A stretch of DNA of 36,363 nt from the NCBI GenBank assembly GCA_964429355.1, contig CAYSCH010000046.1, positions 1 through 36,363 on the forward strand, written 5' to 3'. Under the pieces are notes generated by a model, which saw only the letters and a program-made list of their open reading frames with translations, made no database searches and was not told the origin of the DNA. The DNA comes from JAAYAY01 sp964429355. Lineage in GTDB: Bacteria > Planctomycetota > Planctomycetia > Pirellulales > Thermoguttaceae. Below, piece by piece: positions 9,246-17,723 of the stretch; the first letter of the stretch is position 1; the number at the start of each line of letters is the position of its first letter. The position numbers and the translations under genes are program-made.

Positions 9246-9276
9246 TTTTGCACCGCTGCGAGATTACGGTGCAAAA
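9246..9276 (+). terminator. Perfect 10-bp hairpin upstream of the GH36-like gene
   Basis: TTTTGCACCG (9246-9255) and CGGTGCAAAA (9267-9276) are exact reverse complements around an 11-base loop. On the plus strand the stem ends in AAAA and starts with TTTT, so a rho-independent terminator could work in either direction. A regulator site is an alternative, since a possible promoter follows within 80 bases. Confidence 0.4.
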
Positions 9277-9320
9277 CTCGCCTGTTCCACAACCCCGCCA
9301 AATAAGTGCGAAGGGCTGCA

Positions 9321-9347
9321 GCTTGTTGTCTCGAGATCGGGTACGAT
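9321..9347 (+). promoter_or_regulatory. Possible promoter of the discoidin/GH36-like gene
   Basis: GCTTG at 9321 and GGGTACGAT ending at 9347. TACGAT matches four of six bases of the TATAAT -10 element. The same GCTTG-N13-GGGTACGAT arrangement, also 27 bases long, occurs at 36093-36119 before the last gene of the window. The start codon is 64 bases downstream. A classical TTGACA at 17-base spacing is absent, so this stays tentative. Confidence 0.25.
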
Positions 9348-9411
9348 TGCCGGGAGCATCGCGACTTTCGTCAAGACTCTCTGCTACTCTGCCTTGTCAA
9401 AGGACACAGTC

Positions 9412-12400
9412 ATGGGCTGGCTTCAACGTACGGTGGTTGGGATTGTCTGGGCAGCCGGCGGATGGCTGGCGGCGGCCGAACAGGTCCAGGAAATTCCCAG
9501 AGACTGGCAATCGCCCCAGATGCGGCGGATTGCCGTGGCGAGCGCAACGGCCTCGTCGGCGTTGACGCCGGAAGGGGAACAGTACGCGCCGGGGCGGGCG
9601 ATCGACGTGGAGCGGGGCACGAAATGGGTGGCCAGTGTGGCACCCAGCCAGGCTGTCCCCCAATGGATCACCCTAGAGCTTTCCGGCACCCAGCCAGTCA
9701 GCGCTGTGGCCGTGTTCGGCGAGCGGATCGGCAACGACGGCATCCAGGACGCCCAGGTTCAGGTGGCCGGCGCGAAGCCCGGCGAGTTCAACACGGTGGC
9801 GACGATCGCCGACGCCAGGTCAGGGAGCTGGCTGGCCACGTGGGATCCGGTGAAGACCACCGCCGTGCGTCTGGAGATCACTCGCTCCAGCGGACCCTCG
9901 CCGCACACGGACGTCTACGAGATCGAGGTCTACGGCCCGCCGATCTCTGCTGCGGAACTGAAGGCCTATGCGGCGGAAGGGCTCGATCGATGTGCCACGC
10001 GATGGAGCGCGGTGGCCGCCTTGGCTGAAAAGCTCCATGTGAAGACCGATCCGCAACTGGCAGGGCTTCGCGGAGCGGTGGACCGGACCGATCGTACGGA
10101 GCGACAACTCGCCGAACGCTTTGCCCAATGGGATTCGCTCAGCCAGGCCGACCGGCAGGCCCTGGCGGACGAAATCGAACGGTTCGAAACCCGAGCGAGG
10201 CGGATGCTTCCGGGCCTGGAGAAAGCGGCAGCCCTTTGGCCTGACCGCGCCCAAGACATCAGCGCTGCCCGACAGGCCGCCAGTGAAACTGCAGCGGGTG
10301 AAAACGTGACGGCAGCCCGCGATGGTGCTCGGCTGTGCTTGGCCAATAGCCGTGTGAGCGTTGTCTTGAATGAGGCCGACGGCACATGGGATGCGACCTG
10401 GCTGGGCGTCGTCGACGCGGCCGTCCGCCGGGTGCGGTTTGCCGTCGAAATCGATGGCGAGAGCACCAGCCCGGAAGAAGCGGAGGGCCAGGCGGCCCCG
10501 TTCACCGACCCGATCGGCAGCGGCATGGAGATCTCCCAGACCTGGGGCGAAGGAGTCCAGATCGTTCGCCGCCTGCGCGTGTATCACGGCTGGCCGGCCG
10601 TGGCGGTTTCGGCTCTGGTCACGAACAAGACGGGAAGCAGCGTCACCCTGGGTTCGGCCGGGATGCTCAGACTCTCCGAAAGTGACGGTGGCTGGTGGCA
10701 TCTGGCGGAACTGATGAGCGCACCGGCAGCGATTGGCTATCCGGGCACGTCGCCGCCGTGCCGTCCCGTGCCCGACGAACTGCTGGGGACCGGCTCCCTG
10801 CAGTATGGCAGTTCCGGGCTCCTGGCCTTCGTCCAGAGGGAATCGCCGGCCGGACTGACGCTTGGTGCCCTGTCGGCCCAGCAGGGCTCGCCTTCAGTCC
10901 GGGCCGGATTCCAGGCAGGTGCGGGGGGCACGTCGATGGAGGTCGCTCTGCCGCCTGGCAACGTGCTCCAACCCGGGCAGACGATCGCCCTCGACCCGGT
11001 ATGGCTTTCCGTCGAGGAGAATCGCTACGACGCTATGGAACGCTACGGCGATGCCGTGGCGGCCTTGGCACCCGAGCCGGTCCGCACGGGCGCGAACTCG
11101 CTGTGGTGCAGTTGGTATCCGATCCGGATGGGGATCAGCGAGGAGATCGCTCTGGCCCACGGGGCCATTGCCGCGGAACACTTCAGGCCGCTGGGGATGG
11201 AGGTGATCCAACTGGACCACGGCTGGCAACTGGGAGATATCTGCGGCGACTGGTTCCCCAACGAGCGATTTCCCCACGGGCTGAAGTGGCTCTCCGACGA
11301 ACTGCAGTCGCGTTACGGGATGAAACTGGGCCTGTGGATCGCGCCCACAAACGTGGCCGTCACCAGCCAGTTGTTTCGCGACCATCCCGAGTGGTTGATG
11401 AAGAATGCCGAAGGCCAGCCGGCCTCGATCGGGCGGTGGTTCTGGGTGCCGAACCCGGAGATGACGCTGATCGACGCTTCGCAGCCGGGCGCGGAGAAGT
11501 GGATCGAAGAGACATTCGCCCGGCTGTCCTCCGAGGGGGCCTGTTACTACAAAATCGACTTCATTGCCGGTTCGCCCGCCTTGGGCCGCGCGATGGCCGC
11601 AATTCGCCGGGGCGCCGGGCCGGAGGCGTGGATCCGCTACTGCCAGACGCCGCCGCTGCTGTCGGCCGGGCTGGCCAGCAGTGCCTACATGGGCGACGAC
11701 ACGGGCGACGCCGGCCTGGCCAATTGGATGCATCTGGAGCGAGTCAACGCCCCGCTACTGGCCTCCAGCTACTGGGTCAACGACCGGCTCTATCATCGCG
11801 AGGTCTGCGACATGAGCGTGGGGGCCAACGCGAGCGTCGAGGAAGCTCGCTTCAAGATGTCGCTGATGGCGATGAGCGGCTGCAGCATCTCCTTCAGCGA
11901 CGATTTCCGGGCCCTGGAGTTGCCACGGATCCGGATGATGCAGCAGTGCCTGCCGCCGGGCAATCCCCTGGGGCGTCCACTCGATTTATTCGAGCGGGAA
12001 AGGCCGTCGCTATGGCACATGCACTGCAAGACGACGGCCGGCGAGTGGGACGCCGTGGGAGTTTTCAATTTCGAGGATGATGCCCAGGAGCGGAGCGTGG
12101 AATTGTCGGCCCTGGGACTGGCGGCCGATGCGGAAGTGACCGTGTTCGAATTCTGGGAAGAGAAGTTCCTGGGCACGCACAGGGAGCGGGTGACCCTGCC
12201 CATGGCTCCGCGGACCGCCCGGATTCTCCTCATCCACCGCCTGCCGACCCGGCCTGCCGTGATCGCCACGAATATGCACCTGCTGGGCGGTTACCACGAG
12301 CTCCAGCGGCTCACCTGGGACGACGCGGGACGCACGCTCTCCGGCAACTGCCGCCGCATGCCGGGTGTTACCGGGCGGGTCAATTTCTATCTGCCCGACG

Positions 12401-12528
12401 GTTACCGGCCGGCGGCCAGCTCGCCGCCAGCGGGCGTGCCGTCCCTGACGCAGGTGGATGGGCCCGTGTGGAGCACCGAACTGGTGTTCGAAAAGGCGGA
12501 GGCAGAGTTTACGTTCGCTTTTCCGTAA
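9412..12528 (+). CDS. Secreted discoidin-domain glycosidase, clan GH-D / GH36-like (alpha-galactosidase superfamily)
   Basis: 1038 residues from ATG 9412. This start has AAAGGA at 9399-9404 and begins a signal peptide (MGWLQRTVVGIVWAAGGWLAAAEQ); a longer open frame from 9220 lacks both. Seen in order: an F5/8 type C (discoidin) carbohydrate-binding module (about 60-170), a helical spacer with many Ala, Arg and Glu (about 175-300), a beta-supersandwich region, then a TIM barrel from about 560 (LWCSWYPIRMGISEEIALAH, VIQLDHGWQLGD, LGLWIAPTNV). The barrel holds YYKIDF with D716 as candidate nucleophile, and MGDDTGD with D762/D763 as candidate acid/base. This layout fits the melibiase group. Substrate is not settled: alpha-galactoside is the family default. 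It is longer than a single-domain enzyme because of the discoidin module, and it converges with the MttB gene. Confidence 0.75.
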   Translation: MGWLQRTVVGIVWAAGGWLAAAEQVQEIPRDWQSPQMRRIAVASATASSALTPEGEQYAPGRAIDVERGTKWVASVAPSQAVPQWITLELSGTQPVSAVAVFGERIGNDGIQDAQVQVAGAKPGEFNTVATIADARSGSWLATWDPVKTTAVRLEITRSSGPSPHTDVYEIEVYGPPISAAELKAYAAEGLDRCATRWSAVAALAEKLHVKTDPQLAGLRGAVDRTDRTERQLAERFAQWDSLSQADRQALADEIERFETRARRMLPGLEKAAALWPDRAQDISAARQAASETAAGENVTAARDGARLCLANSRVSVVLNEADGTWDATWLGVVDAAVRRVRFAVEIDGESTSPEEAEGQAAPFTDPIGSGMEISQTWGEGVQIVRRLRVYHGWPAVAVSALVTNKTGSSVTLGSAGMLRLSESDGGWWHLAELMSAPAAIGYPGTSPPCRPVPDELLGTGSLQYGSSGLLAFVQRESPAGLTLGALSAQQGSPSVRAGFQAGAGGTSMEVALPPGNVLQPGQTIALDPVWLSVEENRYDAMERYGDAVAALAPEPVRTGANSLWCSWYPIRMGISEEIALAHGAIAAEHFRPLGMEVIQLDHGWQLGDICGDWFPNERFPHGLKWLSDELQSRYGMKLGLWIAPTNVAVTSQLFRDHPEWLMKNAEGQPASIGRWFWVPNPEMTLIDASQPGAEKWIEETFARLSSEGACYYKIDFIAGSPALGRAMAAIRRGAGPEAWIRYCQTPPLLSAGLASSAYMGDDTGDAGLANWMHLERVNAPLLASSYWVNDRLYHREVCDMSVGANASVEEARFKMSLMAMSGCSISFSDDFRALELPRIRMMQQCLPPGNPLGRPLDLFERERPSLWHMHCKTTAGEWDAVGVFNFEDDAQERSVELSALGLAADAEVTVFEFWEEKFLGTHRERVTLPMAPRTARILLIHRLPTRPAVIATNMHLLGGYHELQRLTWDDAGRTLSGNCRRMPGVTGRVNFYLPDGYRPAASSPPAGVPSLTQVDGPVWSTELVFEKAEAEFTFAFP

Positions 12529-12588
12529 GCGCTCGATCCTTGGGGTTGATGTTCGTCTTTCGTGTCTTTGGTTCCAGTCGTGGTTGAC

Positions 12589-14067
12589 CTACTGGAGCAG
12601 GTCCGTCTTGGCAGCTTCGACGATTCGGTCAAGCTCGGCAACAAACGACTTGTCACGCTGGATCGGAGGATGATTGGCCACCAGTTCGCGCCACATGTGG
12701 TCCGCTTCACCCAGCAGCTTCTCGTCGCCGAACTGGACGGGGGCTGTATGGATGCAGGCAGTCCGGTCGAAGAGCTGAGGGTTCCAGCCGAGCTGGCGGA
12801 AGTGCCGGAGAGTGTGTTCCGACTCCAGGTAGGTCCGGCCGGCACAGAACTCCAGCTCGTCGATCAGGTCCAGGGAGAGGGTCTCGTCGCTGACCTCCAT
12901 GCCGCGGTGGAACTTGTAGAGGGCCTCGTTCGCTTCCAGATCGATCATGGCCTGCGTGGGAGAAAAGACGGCCGCGTTGTCGAGCGCTCCGATCGCCAGC
13001 GGCAGGCTGACGGTGGATCCGAAAGCCATCTGGCGAAAGACCTTCATGGTGGCCGCCTGGATGCCGGGTGTCTTGGCCTCGACGTAGGCCGGTTCCACAT
13101 TGTGCACGAGGCCGTATTTCTGGCGGAACAACTGGTGCAGCGCCACGTCGGTGAGAATGGCCGAGGGGGTGCAGAAGCGGATCTGCGTGGTTCGCATGTC
13201 CATCTCGGCGGCGATGCTCGTCGAGTAGTAGAACACGTCGGGGTCGACCATGGTGGCGGCCGTCATGCAACCGAGGATCTCGGCGGCGGCCACGACGGCA
13301 CTGCCGGCCGGCGTGATCGGGCTGGTTGCCCCCAGGATCGGCATGGGGGCGAAGTTGACCGGGAAACCGTACTTGAGAGCTTCCTGCAGGACATCGCAGG
13401 ACCGCGTGTCGAGCTTGAGCGGCGAGGTGGTGCAGTAGGCGGCCACGAAGATCGGCGGGCAGGTCCGCAAGGCCTTTTCGTCACCGTCGACCACCAGCTT
13501 GGCCAGTTCGGCCAGGTACTTGACCTCCCGGCCGGAACTGGTGCCCACCCAACCCGGCCTGGTCGTGTTCAACAGAAGGAGCCGGGCCGACTCGATGGTT
13601 TCGATCCGGGGATCGAAATCGCCGCAGATCAGCGGCGAGTTGACCGCCGCCACGCTCGGCAGGGCGTCGCCGAGCCGGATCATGTCGACCTGGTCCTGGG
13701 CGGTGGGCTGCCGGTAACGCCCTTGCGGATAGTCGAAGATCCAGGGCGTGGCAAAGCCGTAATCGACGGTGAACGTTTCGGGGGCGGCGATCCGGCCGGC
13801 CGGCATTTCGCGGCAGAAAGGATACCAGAGGGAGGAACGGACCGATTTGTAGCGATCCCGTTGGGCCGCGATCTGCTTTTCGACGAGGTCGCGTTTGAAC
13901 CATGCCCGGTGACGGGCGAAGTCGACCCGGCAGCCCGCATCGGCCAGGGCGCGGAGCAGGAACTCTCCCTGAATCTGCAGCCCGGTGCGCTCGAGAACCG
14001 TGAGCGTGCCCTCATGAAGGCGCTCAATCTGCTCCGAATCGACCGCGCGTAGCATCCCGTCAAGCAT
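12589..14067 (-). CDS. MttB-family (trimethylamine methyltransferase-like) corrinoid methyltransferase, non-pyrrolysine
   Basis: 492 residues from ATG 14067, with GAGAGG about nine bases upstream. The length and whole layout match the MttB superfamily: an N-terminal helical part (EQIERLHEGTLTVLERTG), then a TIM barrel with NTTRPGWVGTSSG, FPVNFAPMPILGATSPITPA and GSAVVAAAEILGCMTAATMV, and a C-terminal helical end. There is no in-frame TAG inside the gene, so it cannot encode the pyrrolysine of true MttB; it belongs with the larger non-Pyl group, of which one characterised member demethylates glycine betaine. The final stop is TAG at 12589-12591. Substrate here is unknown; a quaternary amine is a family-based guess. 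No corrinoid protein gene is adjacent. It is the last gene of a unit with a VOC protein 53 bases and an M48 protease further upstream. Confidence 0.8.
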   Translation of the reverse strand: MLDGMLRAVDSEQIERLHEGTLTVLERTGLQIQGEFLLRALADAGCRVDFARHRAWFKRDLVEKQIAAQRDRYKSVRSSLWYPFCREMPAGRIAAPETFTVDYGFATPWIFDYPQGRYRQPTAQDQVDMIRLGDALPSVAAVNSPLICGDFDPRIETIESARLLLLNTTRPGWVGTSSGREVKYLAELAKLVVDGDEKALRTCPPIFVAAYCTTSPLKLDTRSCDVLQEALKYGFPVNFAPMPILGATSPITPAGSAVVAAAEILGCMTAATMVDPDVFYYSTSIAAEMDMRTTQIRFCTPSAILTDVALHQLFRQKYGLVHNVEPAYVEAKTPGIQAATMKVFRQMAFGSTVSLPLAIGALDNAAVFSPTQAMIDLEANEALYKFHRGMEVSDETLSLDLIDELEFCAGRTYLESEHTLRHFRQLGWNPQLFDRTACIHTAPVQFGDEKLLGEADHMWRELVANHPPIQRDKSFVAELDRIVEAAKTDLLQ

Positions 14068-14120
14068 GGCAAATACCTCTCCCTTGTCCGACTGCCTTAC
14101 GCTGCCGCCGGCTACGGCAC

Positions 14121-14462
14121 CTACGAGCAGGAGGAGGGGCCGTCTTTGTAGGTGACAAACTCGACCATGGCGCCGTCGGGCGTTTTGTAGAACCCGGCCA
14201 CGGCAAAGCCCGCGTCGAACGGCTCCAGCACGACCTCGAGCCCCTTGGCGGCCTCGGTGATCGCCTCGACGCTGTCGACGCGGTATCCGATGTGGGGGCC
14301 GTTTCGCAGCGGGCCGGTCACCGGACTATCGGGCTCAAAGCGGAGCCATTCGACGTGATAGGGGTGATCCTCGTGATTGGTGACCCACACCCGGGTGGCC
14401 GGCACAAAGACCTCGCCCGGCTTCTTCTCCGTCGTGACGATGCCGATATGATCGAACTGCAT
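14121..14462 (-). CDS. VOC-superfamily protein (glyoxalase/dioxygenase fold)
   Basis: 113 residues. I chose ATG 14462 because GAGGAG lies eight bases upstream and the protein then starts with the usual first strand, MQFDHIGIVTTE. An open frame continues further upstream but only antisense-like sequence is in it. Later elements are HIGYRVDSVEAITEAAKG and a last strand MVEFVTYKDGP. His5, His in HIGYRV and Glu in MVEFV are in the places of VOC metal ligands, so a metal-dependent lyase, isomerase or dioxygenase is possible. The protein is one VOC module, so it should dimerise. It lies 34 bases after the M48 gene and 53 bases before the MttB gene, suggesting a shared transcript. The reaction cannot be named from sequence. 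Confidence 0.75.
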   Translation of the reverse strand: MQFDHIGIVTTEKKPGEVFVPATRVWVTNHEDHPYHVEWLRFEPDSPVTGPLRNGPHIGYRVDSVEAITEAAKGLEVVLEPFDAGFAVAGFYKTPDGAMVEFVTYKDGPSSCS

Positions 14463-14496
14463 GGAAAATCTCCTCAGTGGATAGGGGGCCTGGGAT

Positions 14497-17298
14497 CTAC
14501 TCCTGGACGTTCTGCTCCTCGTCCTCGTCGTCGTCCTCCTCGGGCGGTTCCGGGAGGGGCGGCAGTCCGAAGAGGGTCTCGACTTTCTCGGCCATGATGG
14601 CCAAGCGTCCGGCCAGACGGGGGTAAAAGGCCGACATGGCCATCCCGAATTGCTCGGCCGCTTCGTAGATGTGGATCGGATTCTCGCGGTCGGGCATCTC
14701 TTCCAGCGAATATTCCGCCATGGTGATCCTGCCTTTCGCGTGGCCAAAAGGATAGATCACCGTGGAGAGCGATTCTCGCAGGCTGGCCAGCCGCTGGAAG
14801 ACCTCCGCCGCCTCGCGGAGGATCTCGTTGATCAGATGCTTGTCGCGATGGTGGCCGCGGAGCTGCCCCAGGAGCGAACGCAGCGCGGCGTGTGAATTCC
14901 GCAAGTAAATGAGGTCTTCCGAACGGGTGTTGAGGAAGGCCAGCGCAACGACGAGCGTGTGGCATTCTTCTTCCAGTTTGCGGGAGTCTCCCAGGCGAGC
15001 GGCCACCTTCTGCACGTGCATCAATTGCAGGGCGGCCCAGAGCCGGATCGAAAAAGCCTCTTCGTAACGTGCCAATTCCCGGGTGGCGCCGTTGATCCGG
15101 GCCCGCGCTTGCCGGAGGACCTCGTTGGCCTGGTCGATGTTTCGCATGGCGATGCTGAAATCGGCCTTGCGCACCCGGTATCCGGCCCGGAACAAGGCCC
15201 GGGCCTGTGTGGCCTCGAGAACATGCGTGTCGGCCTGATCGTACTTCTTGACGATCGCCCGGTGAGTTTCGATCGTCGACATCATCACCTGCCGCGCGTT
15301 CTTCATGGCCGCGACGGTTGCGTTGGCGTCGGAGGGAGCATCGACGATCGAGCCGCGAAGGCGAATCGGCCGCAGCACCGTGAACGTGCCCTGGTAGTAG
15401 CGTCGCACGGTTTTGAAGGCCTGGTCCTCCTGTTCAATCCGCTCGAGCAGGTCGCCGATCGGGTGCATGTCGGATTGTTTGAACGCGGGCCCGAAAACGC
15501 CGCGGTAGAAATCCCAGGTGGCGCTCCGCGCCAGGCCGAGGAAGTTGGAGAACAGGAGATGGGCCGGCAGTTCAACCCGATAGATTCCCGGCGACTGCTC
15601 TTTCCACGCGTTTTCGATCCGCTCGCGAGGGCAGGGATGCGAATCGAACAGGCCGGTCTTGGACTGGTCGACATGCTTCCGCAAGGCCTTGTGAGCCTTC
15701 TTGGGAAGCTGGCGGGCATTGGAGAGAACCAGGAGGGGTAGGTTGTCGCCCAATCGTCCTTCGCCGTGCCCGTACTCCAGATCGCTGATCGCCCCTTGAT
15801 AGGCCAGGTTGAGCAGTTCGATACGGCGAGTGGTATTCTCGAACGTTGCACTGCCGCCGACGCGGGTTTCGAACCGGTCGGCATCGAATTCGCGTTGCCG
15901 AAACATGTAGCCGCACACCAGATAGGCGAGCATCAAGAGTCCGCGAAGGATCCACTGGGGGACCTTCATCGTCAGGCGAATCAAGTGGATGAACAGGAAC
16001 AGGCGGACATCCACGTGGCGGGCCATCCGCGAGAACTTGTAGTCCCAGTACTCCCCGTCCGCCGCCCGCGAGAACCACATGCTCACTCGCATCACCAGGG
16101 CGGTCAACCGGATGCTCGACTTCTGCGTGAAGTGGCCGAGTTCGTGAGCCAGTACGCCGGCGAATTGGCGAGTATTGAGTCCCACGATCAGGGAGAGGCC
16201 AAGGGTCAGAACCAGCTCGCCGCGCGACGCGCTGAATAGCCCGCCGCGAAATCCGGCCGAGGCATTCACGTCGGTATCCACGTCGATTCGCGAGGGGATC
16301 GGAGCGCCAACCGCTACGGCGATGCGTTGGACGAATGCGTAGAGGAGAGGATCGCTCTGGGGGGTGAGAGTGCGAACTCGTTCATCGCGATCCAGCCGGC
16401 CGAAGAGGGGGCGAACCAACGCCACAAACGTGAGAATGACCACAATCAATGGAACCAGAAAGAGAACGAAGAGAAAGACGGTGCCGCCCGTCTCATGGGC
16501 GCTGCGGAGGGAGTCGATGCCGAATCTGACGTACCAGACGATGAACACCCCTGCGCCGATGATCATCAGCAGGTAGGCGGCAACCATGGTGATCATGACG
16601 CAGGCGACCAGAAACATGCCGAATCGGTAATCGCCGGTCAGTTCCACGTCGTCGATCTGGCCCTCGAGTCCCTGGAGGATCATGCCCTGGAGTTCCTGCC
16701 GGCTGGGCTGGCGAGACTGTGGTTGCGGGATAGCCTCTGGGATGCGCGGACCTCCAGCGGCCACAACCGTGGCGACCGGGGGCTGGGACGCTACGGGGCG
16801 AGGCGGCGACGTCCGGGTTTTGGCTGCGGCCGGTGAGCTGCCGGTGGGGGTAGCCACGGGTGTGGGGGAGGCTTTCTGCAACCCGGCCTTCTTGCCTGCC
16901 GCAATCGTTCGGGCAACCGGCACATCGGACAACGATTCAGGAGCCGGCGGTACTACTTCGAGCGCAGGCTCCGGCTTGGAGACGCTGGGAGTCGACTTCT
17001 GGCTCCGCGGGATCGGTTGAGCTTGCGGCAGAGGGCCCTGTTTCCGTTCGCCCGTGGGAACGGTCGAACTGCGTTGCCCCGCCTGCGGCTCTTGCGCTTG
17101 CAGCGCCACTTGTGGTTTCGGTGTCTTCACTGCGGGCTGCCTGGGCGGCGGATCGGCCGTCGGCAGGGGAGCCGATTCCGACCTCACCGGGAATTGAAGC
17201 AGAAGCTGGCACCCGGGGCACTTGCCCTGCTTGCCCTCGAGCGAGTCGGCCACTTTGAACTGACGACTGCAATTGGTGCAATAGACGAGGATTGCCAC
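14497..17298 (-). CDS. M48-family membrane zinc metallopeptidase with N-terminal zinc ribbon
   Basis: 933 residues from a GTG at 17298, with AAGGGGAAG about 7 to 10 bases upstream. Residues 7-31 form an MJ0042-type zinc ribbon (CTNC near the start, CPGC at 27-30). A Pro/Ala/Gln-rich linker of about 160 residues follows, then hydrophobic spans near 225-257 and 272-298. The M48 core is complete: HELGH at 385-389 supplies two zinc His and the catalytic Glu, and E470 in FREFDAD-like sequence is the expected third ligand. A further hydrophobic region is near 445-465. The C-terminal 450 residues are helical and not typical of HtpX. The last residues are very acidic (PEEDDDEDEE). Function in the family is membrane protein quality control or CAAX-type cleavage. 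It heads a unit with VOC and MttB genes; a link between them is unexplained. Confidence 0.85.
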   Translation of the reverse strand: MAILVYCTNCSRQFKVADSLEGKQGKCPGCQLLLQFPVRSESAPLPTADPPPRQPAVKTPKPQVALQAQEPQAGQRSSTVPTGERKQGPLPQAQPIPRSQKSTPSVSKPEPALEVVPPAPESLSDVPVARTIAAGKKAGLQKASPTPVATPTGSSPAAAKTRTSPPRPVASQPPVATVVAAGGPRIPEAIPQPQSRQPSRQELQGMILQGLEGQIDDVELTGDYRFGMFLVACVMITMVAAYLLMIIGAGVFIVWYVRFGIDSLRSAHETGGTVFLFVLFLVPLIVVILTFVALVRPLFGRLDRDERVRTLTPQSDPLLYAFVQRIAVAVGAPIPSRIDVDTDVNASAGFRGGLFSASRGELVLTLGLSLIVGLNTRQFAGVLAHELGHFTQKSSIRLTALVMRVSMWFSRAADGEYWDYKFSRMARHVDVRLFLFIHLIRLTMKVPQWILRGLLMLAYLVCGYMFRQREFDADRFETRVGGSATFENTTRRIELLNLAYQGAISDLEYGHGEGRLGDNLPLLVLSNARQLPKKAHKALRKHVDQSKTGLFDSHPCPRERIENAWKEQSPGIYRVELPAHLLFSNFLGLARSATWDFYRGVFGPAFKQSDMHPIGDLLERIEQEDQAFKTVRRYYQGTFTVLRPIRLRGSIVDAPSDANATVAAMKNARQVMMSTIETHRAIVKKYDQADTHVLEATQARALFRAGYRVRKADFSIAMRNIDQANEVLRQARARINGATRELARYEEAFSIRLWAALQLMHVQKVAARLGDSRKLEEECHTLVVALAFLNTRSEDLIYLRNSHAALRSLLGQLRGHHRDKHLINEILREAAEVFQRLASLRESLSTVIYPFGHAKGRITMAEYSLEEMPDRENPIHIYEAAEQFGMAMSAFYPRLAGRLAIMAEKVETLFGLPPLPEPPEEDDDEDEEQNVQE

Positions 17299-17356
17299 CG
17301 CAAGCTTCCCCTTGTCTTCTACTTACGAGTCTCCGGCAGAACTACCGATCGCGGAA

Positions 17357-17446
17357 ATCCATGCCCTCGGGAAACTCCTGTGTTTTGTCAGGGCCTTTAA
17401 GCTAAGAAGCCCTCACAAAACGTACGAGTTTCCCACGGGCATGGAT
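17357..17446. repeat. Large imperfect inverted repeat (38-base arms) in the leader of the M48 gene
   Basis: Arms 17357-17394 and 17409-17446 match as reverse complements at 32 of 38 positions, around a 14-base spacer. The outer parts (ATCCATGCCC, GGGAAACTC) and inner GTTTTGT pair exactly. The element ends 59 bases before the GTG of the protease gene, so it may be transcribed as a long stem-loop. A similar 41-base sequence lies at 20231-20271. No transposase and no clear target-site duplication are visible; a MITE-like element or a structured leader are both possible. Confidence 0.65.
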
Positions 17447-17723
17447 GTGCACAGCCGGTGGTTTTGTTAGCGGCTCTAAAATTGCCTTGCATGATTTCAG
17501 GGATAACCATCACGCCCCACCGTGATGAGCGTCGCGCCCGCCACAGGGCCTGTCCAGCCATTTTTCAGGCGATCCCGGATCTGGCTTCTTATGAGTCTAA
17601 GCATCCTCCGCCTGGCTGGATACACCCCTGACCGAGTCTCATCGAGAACCTGTCCGAGAACCACGAGGAAAACCTCCTGGGGACAGAAGCACTGGGCGAC
17701 GGTTTTGGGCTTGGGATCGGCTC
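17447..17723. other. Intergenic stretch downstream of the NPCBM-GH36 gene
   Basis: 277 bases with no gene that I can support. A small hairpin is at 17508-17527: CATCACG pairs exactly with CGTGATG around CCCCAC. It is about 200 bases after the minus-strand stop at 17724. The block GAGGAAAACCTCC near 17670 can also fold. No match to a known RNA gene was recognised. Confidence 0.4.

Larger units (their letters stand above)
8936..9411. other. Intergenic stretch between the DUF4139 cluster and the GH36-like gene
   Basis: 476 bases with no convincing gene on either strand. It holds two inverted repeats (9121-9175 and 9246-9276) and a possible promoter (9321-9347), each listed separately. Confidence 0.5.

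Noticed and set aside
12589..12591. TAG stop of the MttB homologue as a pyrrolysine codon
   Set aside because: In true MttB the amber codon is internal, near residue 334. Here the protein is already full length at the TAG, and no pyl genes are in the window.
12562..14052. 496-codon plus-strand frame
   Set aside because: Complement of the MttB gene, which has full-length family similarity.
17357..17446. Insertion sequence with terminal inverted repeats
   Set aside because: Only 14 bases lie between the arms, with no transposase and no visible target duplication.
17640..17700. GAGGAAAACC...GGGGACAGAAG as an RNase P RNA fragment
   Set aside because: Only short pieces resemble conserved RNase P blocks, and their order and spacing do not fit.
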